A stretch of DNA of 64,000 bases from Verrucomicrobiales bacterium (GCA_029213065.1 JARGPH010000016.1:70333-134332), one strand, 5' to 3'. Positions 26,251 through 36,133 are shown, numbered from the stretch's first letter. The notes: generated by a model from the sequence alone, not told the origin. Translations and numbers: made by a program.

Positions 26251-27276
26251 TTAGCGGCTCAAGGTGAAGACTGAGACACGGCGATCAATCGCTCTCAGGT
26301 TCTCCGCGGCATCAGAGGGATAGGTCGCTTCGCTTTCTCCATACCCCACCGGAACGAGGCTGGCACGCGGCACGCCGTAGCGGATCAGTTCCCGGGCGAT
26401 GCGTTCCGCCCTGCGCTGAGAGAGACCGAGATTCGAGACGTAGTCCCCTTCAGCAGAGGCATGCCCCTCGATGATGAATGATCTGCCGCTCAGGGCGGGA
26501 TTCTTCATCGCCATCGCCAGATCAACGACGATATCGTATGAGTAGGCATCCGCGAAGTTGGTCGTTCCCTGCTCAAAAAGAATATCACTCCGGGTGATTT
26601 CGGTATTTGGGTCAACAACGTAGGTGACCGCATACGCATTCGGCTGGAGGTAGGATTCCGGCATATCACCGACTGCGACCAAATCGTCGCGGAAAGGTCG
26701 ACCGTTAATCTCGGTCACTTCAACCCGGTTGAGTCTTCCGCTCGCCCGGAGAACCGGTGGCACTTCATCAAGGGTGCGATAAGTCACGACACGACGGCCC
26801 GGACCGTAGTAGCGGGGCTGCCTCACGACCACCGTAGGATCGGCTTCCACTTGAACCCGTGTTCGAAACGACTCGGGAGCATCCTCGACGGTTACGGATC
26901 CCTGAAGGCGCCTTGTCATATATTCGACATATTCACGGCGCTCCTCCTCGGTGCGATTCACCTCTTCCAGTCGGAGGCGCTCAACAACGCTTTCCTTTTT
27001 GTCGTCTCTCACGTCTGCAAGGATCGTATCGAGAATCAGATTGGCTTCGGCTTCGGACTCGAGCTTAAGCGCGGCCTGCACTTCCGCCTCACGCTCCGGG
27101 GCAAGTCTCCGAATATCGTTGAGAACTGAAAGCGTGTCATTGGAAACCCCTCTCACTTCAACGTCTGCCGCTACGGGGAGAGGTTTTGAACTGTCGACGG
27201 GGTTCACTTCCACGACTTGAGAGTAGGCCGGGATGACCCCTGCTATCACTGCTGCTGTTAGTATTGCTGTTTTCAT
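26251..27276 (-). CDS. OmpA-family protein, secreted
   Basis: A 341-residue protein from the ATG at 27276 (MKTAILTAAVIAGVIPAYSQ), which gives a clean signal peptide; the open frame continues 58 codons upstream without signal-like sequence. The middle contains a Glu/Arg-rich helical region (SEAEANLILDTILADVRDD..). The C-terminal OmpA domain (about 225-341) has FIIEGHASAEGDYVSNLGLSQRRAERI and VPVGYGESEA, the peptidoglycan-binding pattern. It probably anchors the outer membrane or a surface structure to peptidoglycan. Its own terminator follows. Confidence 0.88.
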   Translation of the reverse strand: MKTAILTAAVIAGVIPAYSQVVEVNPVDSSKPLPVAADVEVRGVSNDTLSVLNDIRRLAPEREAEVQAALKLESEAEANLILDTILADVRDDKKESVVERLRLEEVNRTEEERREYVEYMTRRLQGSVTVEDAPESFRTRVQVEADPTVVVRQPRYYGPGRRVVTYRTLDEVPPVLRASGRLNRVEVTEINGRPFRDDLVAVGDMPESYLQPNAYAVTYVVDPNTEITRSDILFEQGTTNFADAYSYDIVVDLAMAMKNPALSGRSFIIEGHASAEGDYVSNLGLSQRRAERIARELIRYGVPRASLVPVGYGESEATYPSDAAENLRAIDRRVSVFTLSR

Positions 27277-27450
27277 TCTGGGGATTGATTGAGATTCACC
27301 CTTTCTGAATAGCTGGTTAGCAGCCAATCCAGCACGGCATCGCAGGATCCCTTTCCGCATAAGGGCCCGGGGGATTTCGCAACGAACGCGAGAAAGCGCC
27401 GGAGCGATGCATTTCTTGGCATATTGCAATGCCACTCCCACTTTTTGCAA

Positions 27451-28383
27451 TCACTTCGGCGGAGGAGCACTCACCTTTGATTTTGCACGAATCGCAAAAA
27501 CAAGGCCGACAACGACCAGCACCGCCCCCATGACCTGGAAAAGCACGAGCGGCTGCCCGAGTATGAGCACGCCCAGCAGGGCCGTTGCGACCGGCTGCAC
27601 GAGCAGTGCCACCCCGGCGAGACTGGCGGGAACACCTCCCAACCCGTAGGCAATGAGCCCCTGCCCACAGGCGTGGGAAAGGACCCCGAGCCCGATCAGG
27701 GCACCCCATACGTTTGCACTGCCGGGCAGAAACGGGTCTCCGTGAAACCAGGCGAGCGGGAAGAGAATCAGAGCCGCAACCGCACTCGCCCAGAAAAGCA
27801 GCATCGGCGCCGAATGATCGCGCCGGAAGCGCTTAATGAGCAGTTGATAGGAGGCGTAAAACACCGCCGTGAGAATCGCGAGAGAATCACCGAAGAGCCC
27901 ATTTCCTCCCGTGGGAGAATCCCGCGTTGTCGAGCTCATCATAAGCACTACCATGCCGAGAAAGGCGGCGGAGGCTCCGATGAGAAACAGTTTAGAAAGC
28001 CGCTCCTTCCAGACCAACCAGGCGAAGAGCGTCACCCAGATCAGCGAAGTGTTCGCGAGCAGGGTCGAATTCGCGACCGAGGTATGCTCGAACGACCAGT
28101 GCCAGGCCCAGAAATCACAGGCAAACGCAAGCCCCGGAAGCCACATCCACGAATAGTTCCCCACAAACTCACTGCGGCGCGGAACGATCCGCTTTCTCTG
28201 GATCCCGAAAAGAATCCCGAGCGCAATGGCTCCGATAAAGACCCGCCAGAAAGCCGAATCCCACATGCCCACCTGCCCTTCCCCCTGACGGGCGAGGACC
28301 GCAAAGATGGGGGCAAAGGCGATACAAAGCGCGCCCCCGATCAGGGCAATGAGGTGCCGCGGCGATACTGTAAAATGACTCAT
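27451..28383 (-). CDS. EamA/DMT superfamily transporter
   Basis: A 310-residue protein with ten predicted transmembrane helices in two EamA repeats (about 10-145 and 160-300). SEFVGNYSWMWLPGLAFACDFWAWHWSF is here split as GLAFACDFWAWHWSF; VANSTLLANTSLIWVTLFAWL and PVATALLGVLILGQPL are typical of the drug/metabolite transporter superfamily. The start is the ATG at 28383. The substrate is unknown. It precedes the OmpA gene on the same strand by 174 bp, so they are probably independent. Confidence 0.9.
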   Translation of the reverse strand: MSHFTVSPRHLIALIGGALCIAFAPIFAVLARQGEGQVGMWDSAFWRVFIGAIALGILFGIQRKRIVPRRSEFVGNYSWMWLPGLAFACDFWAWHWSFEHTSVANSTLLANTSLIWVTLFAWLVWKERLSKLFLIGASAAFLGMVVLMMSSTTRDSPTGGNGLFGDSLAILTAVFYASYQLLIKRFRRDHSAPMLLFWASAVAALILFPLAWFHGDPFLPGSANVWGALIGLGVLSHACGQGLIAYGLGGVPASLAGVALLVQPVATALLGVLILGQPLVLFQVMGAVLVVVGLVFAIRAKSKVSAPPPK

Positions 28384-28594
28384 GGAAGGCGGGGAGAAGA
28401 AAGGAGGGTGTAGAAGGGAGAGACAAATTCGAAAGCATCCTGCGACCTGAGACACTGGCGCTGTTCCAGTGAGTTACCTTAAAAAAATACGCTTCGAAGT
28501 TAGTCGTAATTCTCCCTCCGGCATAAGAAAAACATGCCTCTTCCCGTCCCTCTAAAAGATTGGCCGGACGCCGGAAATTCTTTATCATGCCGAC

Positions 28595-29500
28595 ATGTTG
28601 AAATGGATTTCCTTCACTCTCCTCGTCGCATCGTGCTCTCTCGCCGGGGCTAAACCTCAGCCCGTCAAAATGAAAGACGCGACGGTCGAAGTTTACAAGC
28701 ATGTCTCCGACTCCGATCTGCACATCTTTCGGATCGATCCTCCGGGCCACGATCCCAAGGTCGACAAGGCACCCGCGATCGTCCTCTTTTTCGGCGGCGG
28801 CTGGAACGGAGGCAGCCCAACGCATCTTGAGCCTCAGGGCCGGTATCTCGCGGAGAGAGGACTTGTCGTCTTCCTTCCTGAATACCGAACCAAAAGCAGC
28901 CACAAGACCGCCCCGATCAGTTGTGTAAACGATGGAAAGTCAGCGATTCGCTGGGTGAGAAAAAACGCCGCCAGACTCGGCGTCGATCCCGAAATGATCG
29001 CCGCGGGAGGTGGCTCGGCCGGCGGTCACGTCGCCGCGGCAGCAGGAATGTGTGAAGGTCTCGAAGAGGAAGGCGAAGACCTCACGATCAGTTCGCGCCC
29101 CGGTGCGCTCGTCCTTTTCAACCCCGTCTACGACAACGGCCCCGACGGCTACGGCGGAGATCGCGTCACCGAATGGTTCCCCGCCATTTCCCCGGCTCAC
29201 AACATCACCAAAGACGATCCCCCCACGATCGTTTTTCTCGGCACGAAAGACAGCTTAGTCCCCGTCGCGACCGCCGAAAAGTTCCAGGCCGATCAGAAGG
29301 CTCTTGGAATTCGCTCGGATCTCCATCTCTACGAGGGAGAACCTCACGGATTTTTCAATCTCAAGGTGGGACAGGGCAAAAAGCAGCATTTCATCGACAC
29401 CGTCCTTAAGGCGGACCAGTTCCTCATCGATCTCGGTTACCTCGAAGGCGAACCGGATAAAGCGCTTCTCAAATCAATGGCTGCGAAAGGAAAGAAATGA
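28595..29500 (+). CDS. Secreted alpha/beta hydrolase, acetyl-xylan-esterase/BD-FAE-like
   Basis: A 301-residue protein with a signal peptide (LVASCSLAGA). The esterase/lipase features are an oxyanion-hole motif FFGGGWNGGS, the nucleophile elbow GGGSAGGH (Ser141), the acid Asp219 (LGTKDSLVP) and His251 (GEPHGFFN), the layout of the BD-FAE/carboxylesterase family often found with polysaccharide degradation. The ATG of the next gene overlaps the stop (ATGA), so the two are translated together. The substrate is unknown. Confidence 0.9.
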   Translation: MLKWISFTLLVASCSLAGAKPQPVKMKDATVEVYKHVSDSDLHIFRIDPPGHDPKVDKAPAIVLFFGGGWNGGSPTHLEPQGRYLAERGLVVFLPEYRTKSSHKTAPISCVNDGKSAIRWVRKNAARLGVDPEMIAAGGGSAGGHVAAAAGMCEGLEEEGEDLTISSRPGALVLFNPVYDNGPDGYGGDRVTEWFPAISPAHNITKDDPPTIVFLGTKDSLVPVATAEKFQADQKALGIRSDLHLYEGEPHGFFNLKVGQGKKQHFIDTVLKADQFLIDLGYLEGEPDKALLKSMAAKGKK

Positions 29501-30405
29501 CCCATCTGCGCGAAGATCCCACAGTCTGGAAAGGCGACGAACTCGTCCGGAGGAGCGACTGGATTCAGGATTTCGCGACCGCCGATCCCGGTGCGATTCG
29601 CGACCAGCTCGAGAACGGCAGCGGGGCCATCCTCCTTCGGGGATTCCCCATTTCCGAACACAGCAAAGACTCCGCTCGCGACGCCTTCAGCGAATGGACA
29701 GGCACCCTCGGCACGCTCCTGTCACAGAATGAAAGCGGAGACACCGTTTTCGATGTTTCCGATGCAGGCTTCGCCAAAGACGATCCCCGAACCCGCGGCC
29801 CGAATACAAAAAACAAGCTCTCCTTTCACACCGACCGCTGCGACGTGATCGCTTTTCTCTGCTGGAAACAGGCACGCAGCGGTGGCGAAAACCAGCTCAT
29901 CAGTTCGAAACATCTCTACAACGAGATCGCGAAGCGGAGGCCCGATTTGCTGAAAATCCTCAAGGAGCCCTTTGTCTACAAACGGCACACCGTAGACCTC
30001 GCAAACGCCCTCTCATTCTGCGAACAGCCGATCTTTTCTTTCACCGAAGGCCATTTTGCCTGCAGCTTTCTCCGGGTCCTCATCGACCGCGCCCACGCCG
30101 ATCCAGAACTCCCCGACCTCTCACCGGAGCAGATTGAAGCGATGGACTTTCTCGAAGCGGTCGCAGACGAGGAGGGGCAGGCCTTTCATTTCCGTCAGGA
30201 GCCCGGCGACATCCTTCTCCTGAACAACTGGATCACCCTGCATCGACGCTCATCCTTCGAGGATCACGACGCTGAGGAGGAAAAACGCTGCCTTTTCCGC
30301 ATCTGGCTGAGCATGCCGAACAGCCGTCCCATCGACCATTTCTTCAAGGCCAATTTCGGCGACACCCGGGCGGGAGCCGTGCGCGGCGGATTCAGAACAA
30401 ATTAG
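29497..30405 (+). CDS. TauD/TfdA-family Fe(II)/2-oxoglutarate dioxygenase
   Basis: A 302-residue enzyme with the facial triad: His111-x-Asp113 (SFHTDRCD) and distal His249 (ITLHRRSSFED), and the 2-oxoglutarate Arg near 268 (LFRIWLSM). The family hydroxylates or desaturates small molecules using O2 and 2-oxoglutarate. It starts within the stop codon of the secreted esterase (ATGA). No signal peptide is seen, so it works in the cytoplasm while its partner is exported. The substrate is unknown. It is convergent with the metallophosphoesterase gene, 6 bp away. Confidence 0.92.
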   Translation: MTHLREDPTVWKGDELVRRSDWIQDFATADPGAIRDQLENGSGAILLRGFPISEHSKDSARDAFSEWTGTLGTLLSQNESGDTVFDVSDAGFAKDDPRTRGPNTKNKLSFHTDRCDVIAFLCWKQARSGGENQLISSKHLYNEIAKRRPDLLKILKEPFVYKRHTVDLANALSFCEQPIFSFTEGHFACSFLRVLIDRAHADPELPDLSPEQIEAMDFLEAVADEEGQAFHFRQEPGDILLLNNWITLHRRSSFEDHDAEEEKRCLFRIWLSMPNSRPIDHFFKANFGDTRAGAVRGGFRTN

Positions 30406-30411
30406 CGGCTT

Positions 30412-31254
30412 CTACTCGGCACCGGGCTCGGCGTCGAAGCCTTCGACTTTCACGAATTCGTGCTGAAGTCCGTTCCCGCCGCCGACCTTCCACAGCCGAA
30501 ATCCCATGGGCCGCTTGTCAAAATTTTTACTCGTGGTCTCACCATTGACGAAGAGGATGCCATCTTTCTCGTTCGAGATCTGCTTGTGGGTGTGACCCGC
30601 GAGGAAAGCGACGACGCCATTCTCCTTACACAACGCAAAAATCTCCTTCCGCTTCTCGATCGGCAGATTGTAATAGATTTCCTCCTCCTCGATGTCTTTC
30701 AGAAAGAGTGGATAGTGAACGACCACCAATGCCGGCGAGTCTTTGGCCTTCGCTTCTTCCAGCGTCTTTTTGAACCAGGCATCGTGCTTCGCTGATTCTG
30801 CTCCGACATCTGACTTCCACAGCTGACTGTTCGCGACCACGAGAGTGTAACCTTTGTGCTCAACGGAGTAGTAGTCCTTACCGATCTTTTCCCGGTAGTT
30901 CGCAAGCGTAGCGCTCGTCGGGGCATTCCCGACATCGTGATTCCCCGGCGCGCAGTAGCAGGGAAGCGTGAAGGTCGCTTTAATTGCGTTGAAATCGGCA
31001 AAGGATTTGTCGTCCGCTTTCTGAACGAGGTCCCCGCAAATCACCACAAAATCGACCGGCAACGCATTGATCTGCTTCACCGCCTGCTTGAAGGTCGCGA
31101 CATCGTGCTCGTAACCGCCCATCCCCAGCTGGGTGTCACACATTTGGACAAATGAGAAAGGCTCCTGCTCCCTGCCAACCTGAGCAGCGAGGACAGAAAC
31201 CGCGGTCACCAGTGAAAAGAGAAGCGGAATCGTGGTTCTGAGATTTACTTTCAT
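30412..31254 (-). CDS. Secreted metallophosphoesterase, CPPED1-like
   Basis: A 280-residue protein from the ATG at 31254, with a signal peptide (LLFSLVTAVSVLAAQ). The calcineurin-type metal sites are CDTQLG (Asp40, with Gln at the usual His position, as in CPPED1-like proteins), GDLV (Asp75), GNHD (105), VVHYPLF and GHTHKQ. The C-terminus carries an acidic tail (FDAEPGAE). The family hydrolyses phosphate esters; the substrate is unknown. It is divergent from the DapA-like gene by 147 bp. Confidence 0.88.
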   Translation of the reverse strand: MKVNLRTTIPLLFSLVTAVSVLAAQVGREQEPFSFVQMCDTQLGMGGYEHDVATFKQAVKQINALPVDFVVICGDLVQKADDKSFADFNAIKATFTLPCYCAPGNHDVGNAPTSATLANYREKIGKDYYSVEHKGYTLVVANSQLWKSDVGAESAKHDAWFKKTLEEAKAKDSPALVVVHYPLFLKDIEEEEIYYNLPIEKRKEIFALCKENGVVAFLAGHTHKQISNEKDGILFVNGETTSKNFDKRPMGFRLWKVGGGNGLQHEFVKVEGFDAEPGAE

Positions 31255-31401
31255 TCGTTTGCCGGGAACAGGGTATAGGTATCCCACTACCTGAAGACAG
31301 TTGAAACGCCCGAATAACGCCAAATCTCACGTTTATCCGACAGAAGAGTTTCTTGGCATTTTCGTTTTTGAAAGCTAGTAGTAGCGACTCTAAAAAACGT
31401 T

Positions 31402-32310
31402 ATGCAAACCAGGCCGATCACCTCTGAAGACCTCTCTAATTCTGTCATCGCTGTGCCACCGATGGCTCGCGACAAGGATTTAAAATTCGATCGCAGCGAA
31501 AACGCGAAAATCATTCGCCACATCGAAGCCGGAAATGTTTCTACGCTCCTCTACGGGGGAAACGCCAACTTTTACCACATCGCCCTGAGTGAGTTTGAGG
31601 ACATCCTCACTCAGCTCGCCGAACTCGCCGGTGAAAACTCGCTCGTAGTTCCCTCGGTGGGCCCTTCCTACGGCACGATGATGGAGCAGGCCGCGATCGT
31701 CAAACAAACCGATTACCCCACCGTGATGGTGCTGCCGCATCAGGGAATCACCACCTCCGATGGCATCGTCACCGGATTGCGAAAATTCGCCGAGAAAGCG
31801 GAAAAGCCCATCGTGCTCTACATTAAATACGGGGATTTCATCACCGTCGAAGGCGCAAAACAACTTGTCGATGACGGCATCGTTTCGTGGATCAAATACG
31901 CCATCGTCCAGGATGATCCCGCAGTGGACCCCTACCTTTCCGAGCTGGTTGACGTCGTCGATCCGTCCATCATCGTGAGCGGAATCGGAGAGCAACCCGT
32001 CATCGAGCATCTCGTCGATTTCGGTATCACCGGATTCACCGCCGGCTGCGTCTGTATTCGCCCCGAACTGAGCGACCAGTTGCTCAAAGCGGTGCAAGCG
32101 AACGACCTCGATCGCGCCCGCGAAATTCAGGCCATTTTCAAGCCGCTCGAAGATCTCCGCAACGGGATCAACCCCATCCGCGTGCTGCACGAGGCAGTGA
32201 GACTCGCCGGAATCGCCGAGACGGGCCCGCCACTGCCATTGCTCAGCGGCATTACCGATACGGAAGAGGCACAGGTCAAAGAAGCCGCTCTTAATCTGCT
32301 CAACCTTTAA
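31402..32310 (+). CDS. DapA-family (dihydrodipicolinate synthase-like) aldolase/dehydratase
   Basis: A 302-residue class I aldolase-type TIM-barrel enzyme. The Schiff-base lysine is Lys165 (SWIKYAIVQDD) and the Tyr is Tyr140 (LYIKYGDF). It is not a typical DapA: the GFTAGCVCIRPE segment and the directly following dehydrogenase gene suggest a sugar-acid dehydratase such as 5-dehydro-4-deoxyglucarate or 2-keto-3-deoxy-sugar-acid dehydratase, or a hydroxyproline-route deaminase. Which one is inference from the neighbour. It lies 14 bp before the ALDH gene. Confidence 0.82.
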   Translation: MQTRPITSEDLSNSVIAVPPMARDKDLKFDRSENAKIIRHIEAGNVSTLLYGGNANFYHIALSEFEDILTQLAELAGENSLVVPSVGPSYGTMMEQAAIVKQTDYPTVMVLPHQGITTSDGIVTGLRKFAEKAEKPIVLYIKYGDFITVEGAKQLVDDGIVSWIKYAIVQDDPAVDPYLSELVDVVDPSIIVSGIGEQPVIEHLVDFGITGFTAGCVCIRPELSDQLLKAVQANDLDRAREIQAIFKPLEDLRNGINPIRVLHEAVRLAGIAETGPPLPLLSGITDTEEAQVKEAALNLLNL

Positions 32311-32324
32311 ACCGGCAGGCGACT

Positions 32325-33917
32325 ATGGAAATCTCGGGCAGGCAACTCATTGCAGGACGGGAGACGTCCGCGACTTCGGACTCGTTTAAAGCGGACAATC
32401 CCGCCACGGGAGACGCTCTCGAGCCCGCTTTCTACGAAGCGACCGTGGAGGAGATCAACGAAGCGGTCGAAGCGGCGCTCGAAGCCTTCGAGATTTACCG
32501 GAGCAAACGCGTCGAAACGCGGGCCGATTTTCTCGATGCCATCGCCGATGAAATCCTCGTTCTCGGGGATGAATTTCTCGAGCGAACCTCCGCCGAGACC
32601 GGCTACCCGCTCGCCCGCTGCTCAGCGGAGCGCGACCGGGCCATCAATCACACGCGGCAGTTCGCCAACCTGATCCGCGAGGGCTCGTGGCTCGACGCCC
32701 GGATCGATCTCCCCGATCCGACGCGCAAGCCGTTCCCGAAACCCGATGTCCGCTCATTGATGCAGCCTCTCGGTCCCGTCGCCGTTTTCGGAGCGAGCAA
32801 TTTTCCCATCGCGATTTCAGTACTCGGAGCAGACACCATGTCCGCCTTTGCGAGCGGTTGCCCCGTCGTCATCAAAGGCCACCCCGCTCACCCCGGAACC
32901 TGCGAACTCGCAGCCCGCGCCATCTACGCCGCAGCAGAAAGGACGGGCGTTCCCGCCGGCGTCTTTTCACTGCTTCAAGGCCGCGGCCACGAAGTCGGAA
33001 CCGCTCTCGTTCAACACCCTGACATTACCGCAGCCGCTTTCACCGGCTCGCTCGCGGGAGGCCGCGCTCTTTTCGATGTCGCCAACCAGCGCCCCGTCCC
33101 GATCCCTTTCTATGCGGAAATGGGAAGCGTGAATCCCCTCTTCATTCTTCCGGGCGCGCTGAAGTCCCGCGCACCGCAGATCGCGGAGGGTTTTGTTGCA
33201 GCCCTTACCCAGGGCAACGGCCAATTTTGCACCAACCCCGGAATCGTCCTCGGAAACGAATCCGAAGACTGGCAGCGCTTTTCCGCACTTGTGAAAGAGA
33301 AAGTCGAAGCGGTCGCACCGGCGACAATGCTGCACGCCGGTATCCACAAAGCCTACCGCTCCGGAATCGAATCGCGTTGCGAGAATGAAGATCTTCAGGT
33401 CCTCGGCCACTCTTCTGAAAATCCTGACGATGCCAAACTGGAGGCCGCTGCCTACCTTTTCGAAACGACCCAACAGGGTATAGTCAATGACCCAACCCTC
33501 TTGGATGAGCTCTTCGGCCCCTGCTCGACGCTGGTGAGCTGCGGCGGAAGTGAGGACATGATCGCTCTTGCCAAATCACTCGAAGGCAGCCTCAGCGTCA
33601 CGATTCACGGGACCGAAAAAGACCTCGCTGATCACAGGGATTTGATTTCGATCCTCCAGACGAAAACGGGACGACTCATTTTCAACGGCTACCCTGTCGG
33701 GCTCGAAGTCTGCCACAGCATCCACCACGGCGGCCCCTATCCTGCAACGACTCACAGCCACTACACCAGCGTGGGAACCCGTGCGATCGAACGATTTGTG
33801 CGCCCCGTCTGCTATCAGGACTGGCCCGACACCCTGCTGCCGATCGAGCTTCAAAATGCGAATCCGCGCGGCGTTCTCAGAATGCTGAACGGACATCGCA
33901 CCCGTGATGCCGTCTGA
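32325..33917 (+). CDS. Aldehyde dehydrogenase (NADP+), 2,5-dioxovalerate dehydrogenase-like
   Basis: A 530-residue ALDH, the size of the alpha-ketoglutaric semialdehyde dehydrogenase group. The Asn in GASNFPIA (about 159), the general base Glu265 (YAEMGSVNP) and the nucleophile Cys302 (GNGQFCTNPG) are conserved. SATSDSFKADNPATGDALEPAF at the start and NGYPVGLEV in the C-terminal part are typical. With the DapA-like enzyme just upstream it would oxidise 2-oxoglutarate semialdehyde to 2-oxoglutarate. The gene is 26 bp from the convergent DUF3857 gene. Confidence 0.92.
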   Translation: MEISGRQLIAGRETSATSDSFKADNPATGDALEPAFYEATVEEINEAVEAALEAFEIYRSKRVETRADFLDAIADEILVLGDEFLERTSAETGYPLARCSAERDRAINHTRQFANLIREGSWLDARIDLPDPTRKPFPKPDVRSLMQPLGPVAVFGASNFPIAISVLGADTMSAFASGCPVVIKGHPAHPGTCELAARAIYAAAERTGVPAGVFSLLQGRGHEVGTALVQHPDITAAAFTGSLAGGRALFDVANQRPVPIPFYAEMGSVNPLFILPGALKSRAPQIAEGFVAALTQGNGQFCTNPGIVLGNESEDWQRFSALVKEKVEAVAPATMLHAGIHKAYRSGIESRCENEDLQVLGHSSENPDDAKLEAAAYLFETTQQGIVNDPTLLDELFGPCSTLVSCGGSEDMIALAKSLEGSLSVTIHGTEKDLADHRDLISILQTKTGRLIFNGYPVGLEVCHSIHHGGPYPATTHSHYTSVGTRAIERFVRPVCYQDWPDTLLPIELQNANPRGVLRMLNGHRTRDAV

Positions 33918-33943
33918 ACCTTTGGCGGTTTGTCTAAAGGTCA

Positions 33944-36133
33944 CTACTCTGACTCGATGACAAGACCGCTGGTCTTCACCTCCCCTACCTGACTGTCGGC
34001 AGTCGAATCAGCCAGCGCCCCGAGACCCTGATCATCAGCCTCCGCACTCACCGGAGTATTCAATTTCTCGTGGGCTTCTATGTAGAGGTTCTCAACTCGA
34101 AGCTTGGGCACATTTCCACGAATCGTTGGTCTCACGGTTTCCTTCGGAAAACTGGAGCTCAAGCCACTGGCTGAAAACCCTCCCAAAACGAGAACCACAA
34201 TCAGCACCTGCACCGGTGTCGCTGCCGTCGCTGCCGTCGCAGCTTGGGAAACGGGAACTCCACGCCCCAGAGAGCCATTCACCTCATCGATCTTCTTTTT
34301 GAATTCCGGCAGTTCCTCTTTGTTCAGAAAATCCCGTGAAGTTTCGTAGTCGAAGGAGAATTCGACGCGATCCTTCTTCGTCTGTGAGAAAAATTCATAG
34401 CGAAATCCCGGCCCATCGACGACCTCACGCGTGTCAGACCATTTCACCTTCAGCTTCTTATCGTGATGAAATCGAATCTCATGCCTGGCGTGGTTCGGAT
34501 GTGAAAGAGCGAAGGGTCCATCCGGCAACTCATTGGCAGGAAACCCGGGAAGCCTCGTCCCGATCAGCGTCGGCAATATGGGATAATGTCTTCCCATCGA
34601 AGCGATCGGAGAGTCCTCCACCTTCGCGGTCGAAACATAGAATTCCCGCAGTACGACGCGATTATTCAGGAGATCATCTTCCCATTCCAAAGTCTTTTCG
34701 ACAGTCGCGTCGGGATAGAATCGGTTCGTGAAATCCCTCAGGTTTTCCTGAAAGCGATCAGCCGTTGTCTGATTCTTACTGTAGCGGAGACCATCAGCCT
34801 CCCGACCTGTCGCTTCGGTCACCACCTCGATACGGATCTTTTCCTTCTTCTTATCAAGGTAGAGATCTTCCTGCACGCAGATCGAAGAGTTATTCTTAGA
34901 TCCGGCGATCTCCACGAGAGGGCTTCCCTGATCGAGGATCAGCAGCGCCTTCTCAAAGACAGGCTGCTGACGCCGCGTGAAACTTCCTCCCGCACCGGTC
35001 GCAGTGGCGTCGATCCAATAGTCATTGCCCTCGTGGCGAATCATCGCGATAACGTGATCAAACACATCTACCGAGGGAAGCGCTTCAGCAATGTGGCCGC
35101 GACGGTAGCTGCTCACCAGTCCGACCGCTGCGGCGACTCCGATTTTTCGCAACATGAGAGCGAGAAGAATCGACTTATCTTTGCAGTCGCCGTAACGCTT
35201 CGTGACAACCTTCGATGGCTTGTTGGGAACGAGAGATCGAATCCCCTCGGAAAGACTCAGGTATCGTATTTCATCCTGAACGAATCTGATGACGCGATCG
35301 ATTTGATCCGATTTGGAAAGCCCCGTGAGCGAGAGCGCATTGATACTCTCCTCAATCGCCGAATGGTTGAAGTCATCTGAGATCGATGTATTCCACAACG
35401 CGGAAACGGCCTGCGATACGCCTTCCCAGCTATCAAAGCTGGACCAGTTCACCACCGGAAACTGCTGAAACCAGGCTGGTGCGTAGTGATTGAATTCCCG
35501 CCATTTTTCTTTTCTCACTTCGAGGATAGAGCTGACTGTTCCATCATCATTTTCCCTCGTGACAAATTCTCTCTCTCCCCCGGCGGAACGCTGCTGAACG
35601 GGATGGGTCTTATCAGTGTGAACGACCACCCTCAAAAGCTCCGCCCCCGCTGGAGCACAAGCGAGGATACCTCCGTAGAAATAGCCTGGAAAAATAGGTG
35701 ATACTTCGACAGAGGTCGAGGCATAGTCAACGACGTCCCCCGGTCGGGCATCCTCCAGAATGTGGATGGCCTTGTAGCGTCCATCGAAGACGAGACGATG
35801 ACGCGCCTCTTCAGGCTGGATAAACCGGAATTCATCCTCCTCCGCTTCGGAAACAATTTTCCCGTCACGGATCAAGCGGACATGATGAACGTGAAGTTGA
35901 AAGCAGCCCGGCTCGATATCGAATTCGATATTCGAGCACTCTCCGAGTGATTCAGCGGAGTCAATCCGGTAGGCATTTCGAATAAATCGCGATCTCGAAG
36001 GAACATGGCACTCCTGCTGAAACAACAAGTTCGGCGTATCGCTCCCTCCCGATACCAGGTCAGAAATATCGAGCGCTTCGACCCATTCAGGCATCGATTT
36101 GATGAAAAATGCCTCTTCCGGCTTCACTGTCAT
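33944..36133 (-). CDS. DUF3857 / transglutaminase-like protein
   Basis: A 729-residue protein. The N-terminal half matches DUF3857 (an outer beta-sandwich seen before transglutaminase domains) and the middle is a transglutaminase-like domain with the triad Cys317 (RYGDCKDKS), His360 (VFDHVIAMI) and Asp375 (YWIDATAT). A long beta-rich part follows. A hydrophobic stretch near the C-terminus (VQVLIVVLVLGGFSA) could be a membrane anchor. No N-terminal signal peptide is visible, which is unusual, since most members are exported; an upstream start was not found. The role is unknown (peptidase or inactive scaffold). Confidence 0.85.
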   Translation of the reverse strand: MTVKPEEAFFIKSMPEWVEALDISDLVSGGSDTPNLLFQQECHVPSRSRFIRNAYRIDSAESLGECSNIEFDIEPGCFQLHVHHVRLIRDGKIVSEAEEDEFRFIQPEEARHRLVFDGRYKAIHILEDARPGDVVDYASTSVEVSPIFPGYFYGGILACAPAGAELLRVVVHTDKTHPVQQRSAGGEREFVTRENDDGTVSSILEVRKEKWREFNHYAPAWFQQFPVVNWSSFDSWEGVSQAVSALWNTSISDDFNHSAIEESINALSLTGLSKSDQIDRVIRFVQDEIRYLSLSEGIRSLVPNKPSKVVTKRYGDCKDKSILLALMLRKIGVAAAVGLVSSYRRGHIAEALPSVDVFDHVIAMIRHEGNDYWIDATATGAGGSFTRRQQPVFEKALLILDQGSPLVEIAGSKNNSSICVQEDLYLDKKKEKIRIEVVTEATGREADGLRYSKNQTTADRFQENLRDFTNRFYPDATVEKTLEWEDDLLNNRVVLREFYVSTAKVEDSPIASMGRHYPILPTLIGTRLPGFPANELPDGPFALSHPNHARHEIRFHHDKKLKVKWSDTREVVDGPGFRYEFFSQTKKDRVEFSFDYETSRDFLNKEELPEFKKKIDEVNGSLGRGVPVSQAATAATAATPVQVLIVVLVLGGFSASGLSSSFPKETVRPTIRGNVPKLRVENLYIEAHEKLNTPVSAEADDQGLGALADSTADSQVGEVKTSGLVIESE

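Noticed and set aside
34586..35380. A plus-strand frame of 264 codons within the DUF3857 gene
   Set aside because: Antisense to a transglutaminase domain with an intact triad.
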